From: Bacillus_BD oryzisoli_A
Lineage (GTDB): Bacteria > Bacillota > Bacilli > Bacillales > Cytobacillaceae
Length of the DNA: 64,000 nt
Direction of reading: 5' to 3'
Assembly: GCF_043641075.1 (NCBI RefSeq)
Contig: NZ_JBHZRC010000007.1
Location: 62,001 to 126,000 of the forward strand
Below the pieces are notes generated by a model. That model was not told where the DNA came from. It ran no database searches and saw only the letters and a list, made by a program, of their open reading frames with translations. A program made the position numbers and the translations under genes. Below are positions 34,543-42,853 of the stretch, one piece after another. Numbering within the stretch: the stretch's first letter is position 1; every line of letters begins with the position of its first letter.

Positions 34543-34719
34543 ATGAGCACATGCAAAATTTGCAATAAAGAATTAAAGGATACTGATTGGATAAAGATGG
34601 ACTACAGAAACAGATTAACTCACTGTACATGTGATAGTTTACGCTCTGATTTAAAGGATTTAGATACATACAAGAATTTATTAAATAAGTACTCTTTCCA
34701 ATTAAAAGTAGCAAAATAA
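34543..34719 (+). CDS. 58-aa Cys-rich small protein, copy 1
   Basis: Begins MSTCKICNKELKD and ends QLKVAK, with ATG 34543 after AAGGGGA. It has a CxxC near the N-terminus and HCTC in the middle (LTHCTCDSLRSDLKDLD), so four Cys plus His could bind zinc like a small ribbon. A near-identical paralogue lies 92 bp downstream. The upstream region has an extended -10 (TGTTATAAT). I do not know the family. The long reading frame on the opposite strand here is a shadow. Confidence 0.75.
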   Translation: MSTCKICNKELKDTDWIKMDYRNRLTHCTCDSLRSDLKDLDTYKNLLNKYSFQLKVAK

Positions 34720-34811
34720 AAAAAGTAAACTTCAACAAATATTCAAACATTTAGATATAGTTATATGTTAGAATGTGAATAAATACACAAATAGTAAAGG
34801 AGACATCTATC

Positions 34812-34988
34812 ATGGGAATTTGCAAAGTATGCAATAAAGAACTTAAAGACAGCGAATGGATTAAAATTGACTATAAGCACAGATTGACACATTGCACATG
34901 TGACACTCTACGCTCTGATCTAAAAGATCTCGACACCTACAAGAACATTAAGAATAAATACTACACTAATATCAAAGTGGCGAATTAA
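34812..34988 (+). CDS. 58-aa Cys-rich small protein, copy 2
   Basis: Begins MGICKVCNKELKD and ends NIKVAN; ATG 34812 after AAAGGAG. It is the same length as copy 1 and keeps all four Cys, the His, and LRSDLKDLDTYKN, while the DNA has diverged mainly at third positions, so both copies are under protein-level selection. Its own upstream region repeats the promoter of copy 1 (TGTTAGAAT, AATGTGAATAAATACACAAA). Function unknown; a metal-binding or nucleic-acid role is a guess. Confidence 0.75.
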   Translation: MGICKVCNKELKDSEWIKIDYKHRLTHCTCDTLRSDLKDLDTYKNIKNKYYTNIKVAN

Positions 34989-35027
34989 TGTTATTTTTAA
35001 ACACAGTTGTAAACCCTTACAAACATC

Positions 35028-35087
35028 GGTGTCAGGCACCTCAAAAAGACATTTGTTAGCTATTGTCCATTTAGAGTGCCTGACACC
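35028..35087. repeat. REP element C, upstream of the RAYT gene
   Basis: GGTGTCAGGCAC (35028-35039) and GTGCCTGACACC (35076-35087) flank a partly paired middle. It lies 36 bp before the transposase start codon. Confidence 0.85.
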
Positions 35088-35122
35088 ACACTATCTACAT
35101 TACTTTATGGGAAGTGATTTTC

Positions 35123-35683
35123 TTGGTACGGAAAAGCCGTGTTTGGTTTCCGGGTGCAAAATATCATATTACTAGCAGAGGCATGCGTCAGTACCCGCTT
35201 TTTCACGATGATTATGACCGAATGCACTATTTAGAGTTATTGACAGAAACAAAAGAAAAATATCCCTTTCACCTTCTTGCCTATTGCCTCATGTCAAATC
35301 ATATCCACTTTCAATTGGAATTAATTGAAGCAACCCCGAGCTATTTCATGAAACACCTTCATACAAGATACGCCAAATACTACAACCAGCGGTATGACTT
35401 TTCAGGTCATGTTTTTGAGAATAGATTTGGCTCAGAGTTCATTACTTCTATTGATTATGAATTAGAGGTTAATCGATATATTCATCGTAATCCAGTTAAA
35501 GCAAACCTTGTTAAACACCCAGAAGATTATCTTTGGAGTAGCTGCAGGGCTTATTATTATAACGAAGACAACCCACTTATTTCTACCACTCAAATCTTAT
35601 CTCATTTTCCAGAACCACCTACCAAATATTATATTGAATATACCAATCAATCAGACTCCAATGATACTATGGAGGTCTTGTGA
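35123..35683 (+). CDS. RAYT: REP-associated Y1 tyrosine transposase
   Basis: About 186 aa. Y1/HUH signature: the metal-binding HxH in YCLMSNHIHFQLE, the Tyr-bearing helix MKHLHTRYAKYYNQRY, the SGHVFENRFGSEFI block, and the RAYT hallmark RYIHRNPVKANLV followed by WSSCRAY. RAYTs are single-copy domesticated transposases that recognise REP hairpins; REP copies lie on both sides. TTG 35123 after GGGAAGTG is the preferred start (GTG 35114 is possible). The stop is one base before the comM start and GGAGGT lies within the gene's end, so translation is probably coupled to comM. Confidence 0.88.
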   Translation: MVRKSRVWFPGAKYHITSRGMRQYPLFHDDYDRMHYLELLTETKEKYPFHLLAYCLMSNHIHFQLELIEATPSYFMKHLHTRYAKYYNQRYDFSGHVFENRFGSEFITSIDYELEVNRYIHRNPVKANLVKHPEDYLWSSCRAYYYNEDNPLISTTQILSHFPEPPTKYYIEYTNQSDSNDTMEVL

Positions 35684-35684
35684 A

Positions 35685-37220
35685 ATGGCGTCAACGACAA
35701 AAAGCTTTACTTTATCTGGTATTGAGGGGCATGTTGTTGATGTTGAAACAGATGTATTATCTGGACTCCCTTCTATATCCATCGTGGGCCTTGGTGATAA
35801 AGCTGTAAAAGAGGCCAAGGAGAGCTTAGAAGCAGCAATTGTACATTCAAACTTTATCTTTCCCCAGCAGAAAATTGTCTTTAACTTAGCTCCATCTGTT
35901 ATGAAAAAAACAGGGACCCACTACGATCTTGCAATGGCTGTCGGTCTTCTTATCAGAACAGATCAAATCAATACCCCCTGCATCACCGATACAGGTTTCA
36001 TTGGTGAACTCTCCCTTAATGCATCAATCCGTCCTGTTTCTGGAATATTACCAATGGTCATTAAAGCAAAGGAATCCAATATAAAAAAAATCATTGTTGC
36101 TAAAGAAAATGTGGATGAAGCAAAAATAGTTAAAGGTTTAGAGATATTTGGCTGCAGCACTTTGAATGAAGCAGTTGACTTATTGGAGGAAAGGCCTTTT
36201 CCATTCTCAAATGTATACTCATTTTACAGATCCAAAAACAAGGAACCCTCTTACTTAGATTTTTCGGAGGTGAAAGGGCATGAACGACTGCTCGAATATA
36301 TCACAATTGCTGTTGCAGGAGGCCATAATATTCTATTAATTGGTCCTCCCGGATGCGGCAAGAGTATGATTGCTAAACGAATTCCCACCATTTTACCGAA
36401 AATGACGGAAGAGGAAGCTCTCGAGGTAATGAGAATATATAGTGTCGCCAATCTGTTAAAGTCCCCTGGACAATTAATAACAGAACGCCCATTTAGGTCT
36501 CTACATCATAATGCTTCCACAAACGCTTTAATTGGAGGAGGCACTTATGCTCTCCCAGGCGAAATTTCCCTTGCTCATCATGGCGTCCTATTCTTAGACG
36601 AAATTGCTGAATTTACAAAGAAGTCATTAGACAGTATGAGACAGCCACTGGAGGATGGCTCAGTTACCATATCTCGTGTATGGGGAACCCATACCTATCC
36701 AGCCAGTTTTACACTAGTAGGAGCAATGAATCCGTGCCCATGCGGTTACTTTGGTCAAAAGTATTGCCGCTGTACTGATTACGAAATAGTATCTTATCGA
36801 AAAAAAATCTCCGGTCCAATCCTTGATCGAATGGATATTCAAAAATATGTGGGAGTAGTCGATTTTTTCAATAAGCAACAGCATGGGAAAAGCTCGTATG
36901 ATTTACGACAAGATATTGAACGAGCACGTTTTATTCAGATTAATCGCTATAAGGATTTACCTGGTATTACTAGTAATAGTCAACTTCCAGCATCTTTACT
37001 TGAAGAATTCTGTCCACTTGATGGAGAGTCTCAAAAGCTGCTGCTAAAAGCCGCTGAACACTTCGAATATAGTGGGAGAACCATACACAAATACATCAAA
37101 ATTGCACGTACAATTGCTGACCTTGAAGGAGAGCCCAATATAAAATGCAGCCATATGAAAAAGAGTTTATTAAGTAGAGATCTTGAAAAGGATACTTTTG
37201 CCTTTCAAAACAGGGGATGA
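35685..37220 (+). CDS. comM: ComM/YifB-family AAA+ ATPase
   Basis: 511 aa. The N-terminal ChlI-like domain (TLSGIEGHVVDVETDVLSGLPSISIVGL) is followed by an AAA+ Mg-chelatase-like domain: Walker A GPPGCGKS, Walker B LFLDEIAEF, and a Cys motif NPCPCGYFGQKYCRC. The C-terminal YifB domain ends the protein. ComM is a hexameric helicase that promotes branch migration when incoming DNA recombines during natural transformation. ATG 35685 follows GGAGGT. It sits between a RAYT and dprA, an unusual arrangement; B. subtilis, as far as I recall, lacks comM. Confidence 0.9.
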   Translation: MASTTKSFTLSGIEGHVVDVETDVLSGLPSISIVGLGDKAVKEAKESLEAAIVHSNFIFPQQKIVFNLAPSVMKKTGTHYDLAMAVGLLIRTDQINTPCITDTGFIGELSLNASIRPVSGILPMVIKAKESNIKKIIVAKENVDEAKIVKGLEIFGCSTLNEAVDLLEERPFPFSNVYSFYRSKNKEPSYLDFSEVKGHERLLEYITIAVAGGHNILLIGPPGCGKSMIAKRIPTILPKMTEEEALEVMRIYSVANLLKSPGQLITERPFRSLHHNASTNALIGGGTYALPGEISLAHHGVLFLDEIAEFTKKSLDSMRQPLEDGSVTISRVWGTHTYPASFTLVGAMNPCPCGYFGQKYCRCTDYEIVSYRKKISGPILDRMDIQKYVGVVDFFNKQQHGKSSYDLRQDIERARFIQINRYKDLPGITSNSQLPASLLEEFCPLDGESQKLLLKAAEHFEYSGRTIHKYIKIARTIADLEGEPNIKCSHMKKSLLSRDLEKDTFAFQNRG

Positions 37221-37225
37221 TATGA

Positions 37226-38278
37226 GTGGATATTTATTGGATTTGGTTAAGCCTAATTAGATATGTCGGCCCTATTTTACAAAAAAGATTACTTCTTGAA
37301 TTTGAAACACCTGAAAAGATTTATTTTGCCTCTCAATGTGACTTAGAAAAAACTCCACATCTAAATAAACGTGCTATTCACTCAGTCATAAACAGTCGAG
37401 ATTTAAGCAGGGCACGGGAAATTTTGAAACGATGTGAAGAAAAAGGAATAAAGTTACTCCCTTTTACTAATGACCTTTACCCTTCTTTTGCAAAAGCTGC
37501 GCAAGAATCACCTATTCTTCTATATTATAAGGGTCAATTACTAAAGATAAATGATTCAATTGGAGTTGTCGGATCAAGAAGATGTACAGCATATGGCAGA
37601 AAGGCCGCTGAGGACATTGGCACAGCTTTAGCTCTACATGATGTACCATTGATAAGCGGCTTTGCAAAGGGGATTGATAGTTATGCACAAGCATCCTGCA
37701 TAAAGCAGGGAGGCTATACAGCTATTTTTCTTGGCGGTGGTCCAGACGTTTGCTATCCACCTGAACAGCATTCTCTCTATCATAAAACTTTAGAAAAAGG
37801 AGGTGCATTTCTTTCACAATATCCCCCTGGTACAAAACCTTCTCCAAAGCAATTCCTACAAAGAAATGCTCTCATTAGTGCATGGTCACAGGAACTTGTG
37901 GTTGTGGAGGCAAGTGAAAATAGCGGCGCACTATGGACTGCGGATTTTTCCAGAAAGCAGGGTAAACCTATATACGCTTTGCCGCACTCTATTTATTTAA
38001 ATGAAGGAAAAGGTAGTAATCTTCTTCTAGCTAGAGGTGCCATTCCCTACTTAGGTATTGAGAGCCTCCGCTCGATTCATTCTACTAAATCTAGTCCTCT
38101 ATTAACTCCATTACAAGAGGAAGACCCCATCATAAAGTTACTATCCGAATCTCCCCTTACCATTCCTAAATTACAATATGCTCTTAATTCCACTGATGAA
38201 CAATTGTTGGATAAACTCGTCACATTAGAATTAGAAGGAAAAATCATCATTAGAGGGGAAATGGTAAGCATCCGATAG
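37226..38278 (+). CDS. dprA: DNA-processing protein A (DprA/Smf)
   Basis: 350 aa from GTG 37226 after AGGGGATG, 5 bp after comM. The extended Rossmann fold shows GVVGSRRCTAYGRKAAEDI, LISGFAKGIDSYAQA and ALWTADFSRKQGKPIYALP; the C-terminal ~60 residues look like the winged-helix (DprA-WH) domain. DprA loads RecA on incoming single-stranded DNA. Several positions differ from canonical Bacillus DprA (AQA where AHxxAL is usual; a short N-terminal domain), and in Bacillus dprA normally neighbours topA, so this may be an acquired or second copy. Confidence 0.88.
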   Translation: MDIYWIWLSLIRYVGPILQKRLLLEFETPEKIYFASQCDLEKTPHLNKRAIHSVINSRDLSRAREILKRCEEKGIKLLPFTNDLYPSFAKAAQESPILLYYKGQLLKINDSIGVVGSRRCTAYGRKAAEDIGTALALHDVPLISGFAKGIDSYAQASCIKQGGYTAIFLGGGPDVCYPPEQHSLYHKTLEKGGAFLSQYPPGTKPSPKQFLQRNALISAWSQELVVVEASENSGALWTADFSRKQGKPIYALPHSIYLNEGKGSNLLLARGAIPYLGIESLRSIHSTKSSPLLTPLQEEDPIIKLLSESPLTIPKLQYALNSTDEQLLDKLVTLELEGKIIIRGEMVSIR

Positions 38279-38327
38279 ATTGTATTACCTCTGACTGTCC
38301 CCCCTATATGAACAACAATATACAAAA

Positions 38328-38351
38328 TGTCCATTTATGGTGCCTGACACC
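38328..38351. repeat. REP half-element D, downstream of dprA
   Basis: TGTCCATTTA (38328-38337) then GGTGCCTGACACC (38339-38351). The same order TGTCCATTTA..GTGCCTGACACC forms the right half of element C (35064-35087), so this is a right arm without its left partner. Confidence 0.75.
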
Positions 38352-38430
38352 AAATTTTATGGATTTATAATTGAAACTATTTTATGATAGTAATATCAAT
38401 CCATATTCATAGATTGGGAGATGGATATTT

Positions 38431-39858
38431 ATGTATATTAAACTCGATAAAAAAGATAAGAGAACAATTTGGTTGCAGATTGTGGATCAAGTGATTGATT
38501 ATATTACAAATGGACAGCTTTCGCCTGGGGATCCTTTGGTTCCTACTCGTCAGCTTGCACAGGAGCTTTCGATATCTAGATCCAGTGTGCAAATTGCCTA
38601 CGAGGAGCTGCAATCTCGCGGATATGTGATAACCTCACGAAGAGGCGGAACCCGTGTGTGTGAGATTATGCCTGAAAACAACGAACAGGCTGAACATATG
38701 GTTCCAACGATTCCGTCGAAACCTTTTCTAGAGGAAAAAAAGGAGGGTGTGGACCACTGGCCTGAAGTAGATTATGAAGAAAAAGCAGAAATTGACTTTC
38801 GTCTGCATGTTCCTTATATTGACCCCATTTTTCAAAAATCGTGGCGTCGTGCTTCCAATACAGCAATGAAAGAAGAAAATGTATTTGACTGGGGCTACAG
38901 CTCTTCTTATGGCTTACAATCGGTACGGGAACAAATCAGCCGCTATTTAGCCATTGAAAGAGGGATTCATGTTCAGCCAAATCAAATTCTCCTTACCTTA
39001 GGGGCAAGGCAGACAATGGATATTATTGCTCAGGCTCTTCTGCAGGAAGGCGATTTAGTATCTGTTGAAGACCCCGGATTTCCGGTTGCCTGGACATCGA
39101 TGCGCTATCGCAATATGAGGATTGAGCCAATTCCCGTTGATAATCAAGGAATCTGCGTGGGTCAGATTTCTCCTCATACGAAAATGATCTTTACGACTCC
39201 CTCACACCAATTCCCAAGCGGTGTGTTAATGACGGCGAATCGCAGACAGGAATTAATTCAATTTGCCCAGCAAAATCAAACATGGATCATTGAAGATGAC
39301 TATGATGGAGAATTCCGCTATCGCGGCGGTCCAATGCCAAGCTTATACTCGCAGCTGCCGACAAACATTTTATATTTACTAAGCTTTACAAAGCTCCTTG
39401 CTCCCGGCATTCGTTTAGCAGCTGTAATTGGCCCTGAGGAGGCCATTGCTAGAATGGCAAAAGTTCAGGAATTTGTCTGCCGTCACTTACCCGTTATGGA
39501 GCAGCTTGCACTTGGACAATTTTTCGAAACGGGAGATCTTTTGAAGCATGTCAGAAGAATGCGCTCTATCTATCATAAGCGTCATCGTGATATTATTCAG
39601 ACCTTAACAACTTCAGGATTAGCAGATAGATTCCATATTTTTGGAACTGAATCAGGACTACATGTATTATTGGAAGGTAATGAGCAATTCGATGAGTATC
39701 ATGCAGTTAATGCCGCCTTAAAAGCAGGTGTTGGTGTTTTCCCGCTTAGCCCCTATTGCTTAGAAAGTCCTCGTAAGGGACTGCTGCTTGGCTTTGCCCA
39801 TCTTGAGTCTAGTAAAATAATCGAGGGAATTAGAAGACTCGCAAGTGTACTAGTTTAG
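38431..39858 (+). CDS. MocR-family regulator (GntR HTH plus aminotransferase domain), PdxR-like
   Basis: 475 aa. N-terminal GntR winged helix (~10-75: IWLQIVDQVIDYITNGQLSPG, LSISRSSVQIAYEEL), a ~40-residue linker, then a class-I aminotransferase-like domain; the PLP lysine is in LLSFTKLLAPGIRL and EDDYDGEFRYRG is conserved. MocR members include PdxR (vitamin B6), GabR and others. pdxST lie 1.2 kb away, which favours PdxR, but they are convergent and separated by another gene rather than divergent, so the assignment is tentative. Confidence 0.85.
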   Translation: MYIKLDKKDKRTIWLQIVDQVIDYITNGQLSPGDPLVPTRQLAQELSISRSSVQIAYEELQSRGYVITSRRGGTRVCEIMPENNEQAEHMVPTIPSKPFLEEKKEGVDHWPEVDYEEKAEIDFRLHVPYIDPIFQKSWRRASNTAMKEENVFDWGYSSSYGLQSVREQISRYLAIERGIHVQPNQILLTLGARQTMDIIAQALLQEGDLVSVEDPGFPVAWTSMRYRNMRIEPIPVDNQGICVGQISPHTKMIFTTPSHQFPSGVLMTANRRQELIQFAQQNQTWIIEDDYDGEFRYRGGPMPSLYSQLPTNILYLLSFTKLLAPGIRLAAVIGPEEAIARMAKVQEFVCRHLPVMEQLALGQFFETGDLLKHVRRMRSIYHKRHRDIIQTLTTSGLADRFHIFGTESGLHVLLEGNEQFDEYHAVNAALKAGVGVFPLSPYCLESPRKGLLLGFAHLESSKIIEGIRRLASVLV

Positions 39859-39865
39859 TTTACAA

Positions 39866-39894
39866 AAGGAAGGGGGTATCGCATCCCCTTCCTT
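39866..39894 (-). terminator. terminator of the MBL-fold gene
   Basis: AAGGAAGGGG (39866-39875) pairs with CCCCTTCCTT (39885-39894); on the minus strand it is followed by TTTT. Serves the leftward gene and probably also the convergent regulator gene. Confidence 0.75.
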
Positions 39895-39904
39895 GAACTA
39901 CGTA

Positions 39905-40876
39905 TTATTCAACTAGACTATACAGTAATGTACCATTAATTAATTCAGACTTTACTTTGCCTATTGACTCAAGATAGATAAATCTTGTCATCGTGGCCAT
40001 CATATGTGTCGCTGTTCTTAATCCCTTTCTCTTTCCATATATCTCTTGAGAAACGGCAAAGGATGATTTCGCTTCATTCTCAATAGCCTTTAACATTTCC
40101 TCTAAACGGTGGTGATGTCCGGAACGAATATCCTCCATTCGCTTTGTTACATTACTAATGACATTCCCATGACCAGGTAGCGAAATAGATACAGGATACT
40201 TCCCAACCCGTTCCAATGAGGAAAAATACTCCTGTAGAGGATTTACATCATGATGGGACTCGATTAATACAATTGGGGCTATTTTATTCAATACTAAATC
40301 ACCAACGATCATAATCTGTTGCTGGTGTTGATAAAAGCAAAAATGATCTGCAGAGTGGCCAGGTGTCCAAAGGGCTTCATACATTTCATTACCTAACCTA
40401 ACCTGCTCACCGTCTTCAAAGGTTCCATCCGGTTCAAAATCATAAATATATGAGTCAATTTCTGATCCTAAACGAGTATAATCCAAATAGCCATGCTGCT
40501 TAAACAAGCTAATTACATAATCTGCATGATCCTTTTTTAGCCGTCTTTTTATTTCCCTATCGCCAATACTGGAGATATAGACAGGTACCCTATGCTTTTC
40601 CTGGAACCATCTAGCAAGTCCTAAATGATCAATATGATAATGAGTCAAAACAATCTGCTCAATTGTAACGCCCATTTCCATTACCTTTTCCCAAATATCT
40701 ATTGCTTCCTTTGAATATATGCCGGTATCAATTACTGTGAAGCCCTTCTTTCCACGCAGTAAATAACAATTCACCTGAACCATTCCAAAAGGAACTGGTA
40801 TCGATAACAAATAGATATCCTCAGTAATTTTTTTTACCATTGACAATTGATCAAAGCTTTCCGAACCATTCTTCAT
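39905..40876 (-). CDS. metallo-beta-lactamase-fold hydrolase
   Basis: 323 aa. Metal motif THYHIDHLGLARW (HxHxDH), a later WTPGHSADH and VGDLVL with the bridging Asp, and PGHGNVIS with the last His; two metal ions are expected. The C-terminal ~80 residues form a helical add-on (MATMTRFIYLESIGKV) seen in MBL proteins of the RNase-unrelated, glyoxalase-II-like branch. The substrate is not predictable. AAGGAAG precedes the ATG. Monocistronic, between the MocR gene and pdxT. Confidence 0.85.
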   Translation of the reverse strand: MKNGSESFDQLSMVKKITEDIYLLSIPVPFGMVQVNCYLLRGKKGFTVIDTGIYSKEAIDIWEKVMEMGVTIEQIVLTHYHIDHLGLARWFQEKHRVPVYISSIGDREIKRRLKKDHADYVISLFKQHGYLDYTRLGSEIDSYIYDFEPDGTFEDGEQVRLGNEMYEALWTPGHSADHFCFYQHQQQIMIVGDLVLNKIAPIVLIESHHDVNPLQEYFSSLERVGKYPVSISLPGHGNVISNVTKRMEDIRSGHHHRLEEMLKAIENEAKSSFAVSQEIYGKRKGLRTATHMMATMTRFIYLESIGKVKSELINGTLLYSLVE

Positions 40877-40992
40877 AAGACATTGCTTCCTTTTACTATA
40901 AATTGAGAATCTTTTGATAAAATTCTAACATACGCTGGCTAAGCAATCCATTCACTTGCGCAGAAAATGCTGCCCAGATATACCCTTTACGC

Positions 40993-41022
40993 AAAAAGGC
41001 CTGCCACAACGGCAAGCCTTTT
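40993..41022 (-). terminator. terminator of the pdxST operon
   Basis: Stem AAAAGGC.TGCC/GGCA.GCCTTTT read on the minus strand, just after the pdxT stop, followed by T residues. Confidence 0.78.
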
Positions 41023-41033
41023 CCACAAACTTT

Positions 41034-41621
41034 TTAACTTTTAATTTTTACAGACTCTTTAACCATCTCAATAAACAAACCAGTAAAACGATGATCCTCT
41101 GTCAACTCCGGATGGAACGAGCAGCCAAGAAATTGTCCTTCACGGGCAGCGACAATCCTACCATCATGCCTAGCGAGTATCTCAACGCTTTCCCCTGCCT
41201 TCACAATATGCGGCGCACGGATAAACACGCCAACAAATGGCTCGTCTAAGTATTGAATGTTCAACTCCGCTTCAAAGCTTTCCTTTTGGCGGCCAAAGGA
41301 ATTGCGTTCAACTGTTACATCGAATAAGCCAAGATGCGGCTCTGCATAACCTGTCAGTTCCTTAGCGAGCAGGATTAATCCAGCACACGTTCCAAACATC
41401 GGTTTTCCTTTGCTGGCAAATTCCTTCAATGGCTCCATGAACCCATATTTATCTATGAGTTTACGCATTGTTGTACTTTCACCGCCAGGGAGAATTAATC
41501 CATCGATGCCTTCTAAATCTTCTATTCTTTTAACGACGACCGCCTCAACACCACAGGCCTCAACAGAGTGGACATGCTCTCTTACGGCCCCCTGCAGTCC
41601 TAACACTCCAATTGTTATCAT
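41034..41621 (-). CDS. pdxT: pyridoxal 5'-phosphate synthase glutaminase subunit
   Basis: 195 aa class-I glutamine amidotransferase: LPGGESTTMRKL oxyanion strand, the nucleophile Cys in FGTCAGLILLA, and the His-Glu pair in GCSFHPELTED. It hydrolyses glutamine and channels ammonia to PdxS. It starts 12 bp after pdxS, the normal operon order. Confidence 0.95.
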   Translation of the reverse strand: MITIGVLGLQGAVREHVHSVEACGVEAVVVKRIEDLEGIDGLILPGGESTTMRKLIDKYGFMEPLKEFASKGKPMFGTCAGLILLAKELTGYAEPHLGLFDVTVERNSFGRQKESFEAELNIQYLDEPFVGVFIRAPHIVKAGESVEILARHDGRIVAAREGQFLGCSFHPELTEDHRFTGLFIEMVKESVKIKS

Positions 41622-41633
41622 TTCAAAAACCCC

Positions 41634-42515
41634 TTACCAGCCGCGTTCCTGCATACGGTTTTCCGGTGCAAGTGTTGAAATTTCGATTCCTTTCATGGCA
41701 GCACCAAGTCCTTTTGAAAGCTCAGCAATTAAATGATAGTCTTGGTAATGCGTTGTCGCTTCTACAATGGCTCTTGCAAATTTGGCTGGGTTTTCTGATT
41801 TGAAAATTCCAGAACCAACAAATACACCGTCCGCTCCTAATTGCATCATTAATGCAGCATCAGCAGGAGTTGCCACACCGCCGGCTGCAAAGTTAACAAC
41901 AGGAAGCTTTCCAAATTCTTTAATTTGCAGCAAAATTTCATATGGTGCGCCAAGAATTTTTGCCTCTGTCATTAACTCATCCTCATTCATATGAACAACT
42001 TTACGAACCTGCGCATTTACCTTACGCATATGGCGAACAGCTTCAACAATATTCCCTGTTCCAGGCTCCCCCTTCGTACGAAGCATAGACGCACCCTCGC
42101 CAATTCGGCGTGCAGCCTCGCCTAAATCACGACATCCACATACAAATGGTACTGTAAAGTCCTTTTTATTCAAGTGGTATTCTTCATCTGCTGGTGTCAA
42201 CACTTCACTTTCATCTATGTAATCAACACCAAGAGATTCTAGTACTCTAGCTTCAACGATATGACCAATTCTTGCCTTTGCCATTACAGGAATACTAACA
42301 GCATTCATCACCTCTTCAACAATTGAAATGTCAGCCATTCTTGCTACACCGCCTGCAGCACGGATATCAGATGGAACACGCTCTAACGCCATGACAGCAA
42401 CTGCACCGGCCTCCTCTGCAATCTTCGCCTGTTCTGCATTCACGACATCCATAATGACGCCGCCCTTTTGCATTTCTGCCATTCCTCTTTTTACACGATC
42501 TGTACCTGTATTCAT
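41634..42515 (-). CDS. pdxS: pyridoxal 5'-phosphate synthase synthase subunit
   Basis: 293 aa TIM barrel, almost invariant family: MQKGGVIMDVVNAEQAKIAE, the catalytic Lys in VMAKARIGH, GEPGTGNIVEAVRHMR, and LGADGVFVGSGIFKS. It makes PLP from ribulose/ribose 5-phosphate, glyceraldehyde 3-phosphate and ammonia as a dodecamer with PdxT. AGGAGGAATATC precedes the ATG. First gene of pdxST. Confidence 0.96.
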   Translation of the reverse strand: MNTGTDRVKRGMAEMQKGGVIMDVVNAEQAKIAEEAGAVAVMALERVPSDIRAAGGVARMADISIVEEVMNAVSIPVMAKARIGHIVEARVLESLGVDYIDESEVLTPADEEYHLNKKDFTVPFVCGCRDLGEAARRIGEGASMLRTKGEPGTGNIVEAVRHMRKVNAQVRKVVHMNEDELMTEAKILGAPYEILLQIKEFGKLPVVNFAAGGVATPADAALMMQLGADGVFVGSGIFKSENPAKFARAIVEATTHYQDYHLIAELSKGLGAAMKGIEISTLAPENRMQERGW

Positions 42516-42853
42516 TGATATTCCTCCTAAGTCTTTTTCTGCCTTAACGCGATAAACAGACTATAACAGGATTATGGATTTTCCTCCACATCCATATTTT
42601 TCAGATAAATCAGTCCATAATACAGGACTAAAAATATGAATGTGCTATACTTTTAAAAAATAAGTACATACAATATAATTAATAGTGGAAATAGAATATC
42701 TTTTCTATACCATTTATTCTAAATATTTACATGATATTATTTTAAAATTTTGGTTAAGTTTTGGTGATTTTTTTGGTAATATAATAGTATAAATTAAATG
42801 TAAACGATAACAATAATAAAATTCTACGTATTAGTCCGAGGGAGAAATCAACG
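42516..42853. other. divergent regulatory region, pdxS / DeoR-type regulator gene
   Basis: About 340 bp, very AT-rich. It contains an inverted repeat AGTCC-N8-GGACT (42611-42628) on the pdxS side that might be a regulator site (for example PdxR), which is weak evidence, and a perfect cre site on the other side. Confidence 0.45.
42799..42812. promoter_or_regulatory. cre site (CcpA) upstream of the DeoR-type regulator
   Basis: TGTAAACGATAACA fits the Bacillus cre consensus TGWNANCGNTNWCA at every defined position, 41 bp before the start codon. Confidence 0.85.

Noticed and set aside
34442..34750. 102-aa minus-strand frame opposite the first small Cys-rich gene
   Set aside because: No ribosome site; the plus-strand 58-aa gene is supported by a conserved paralogue.
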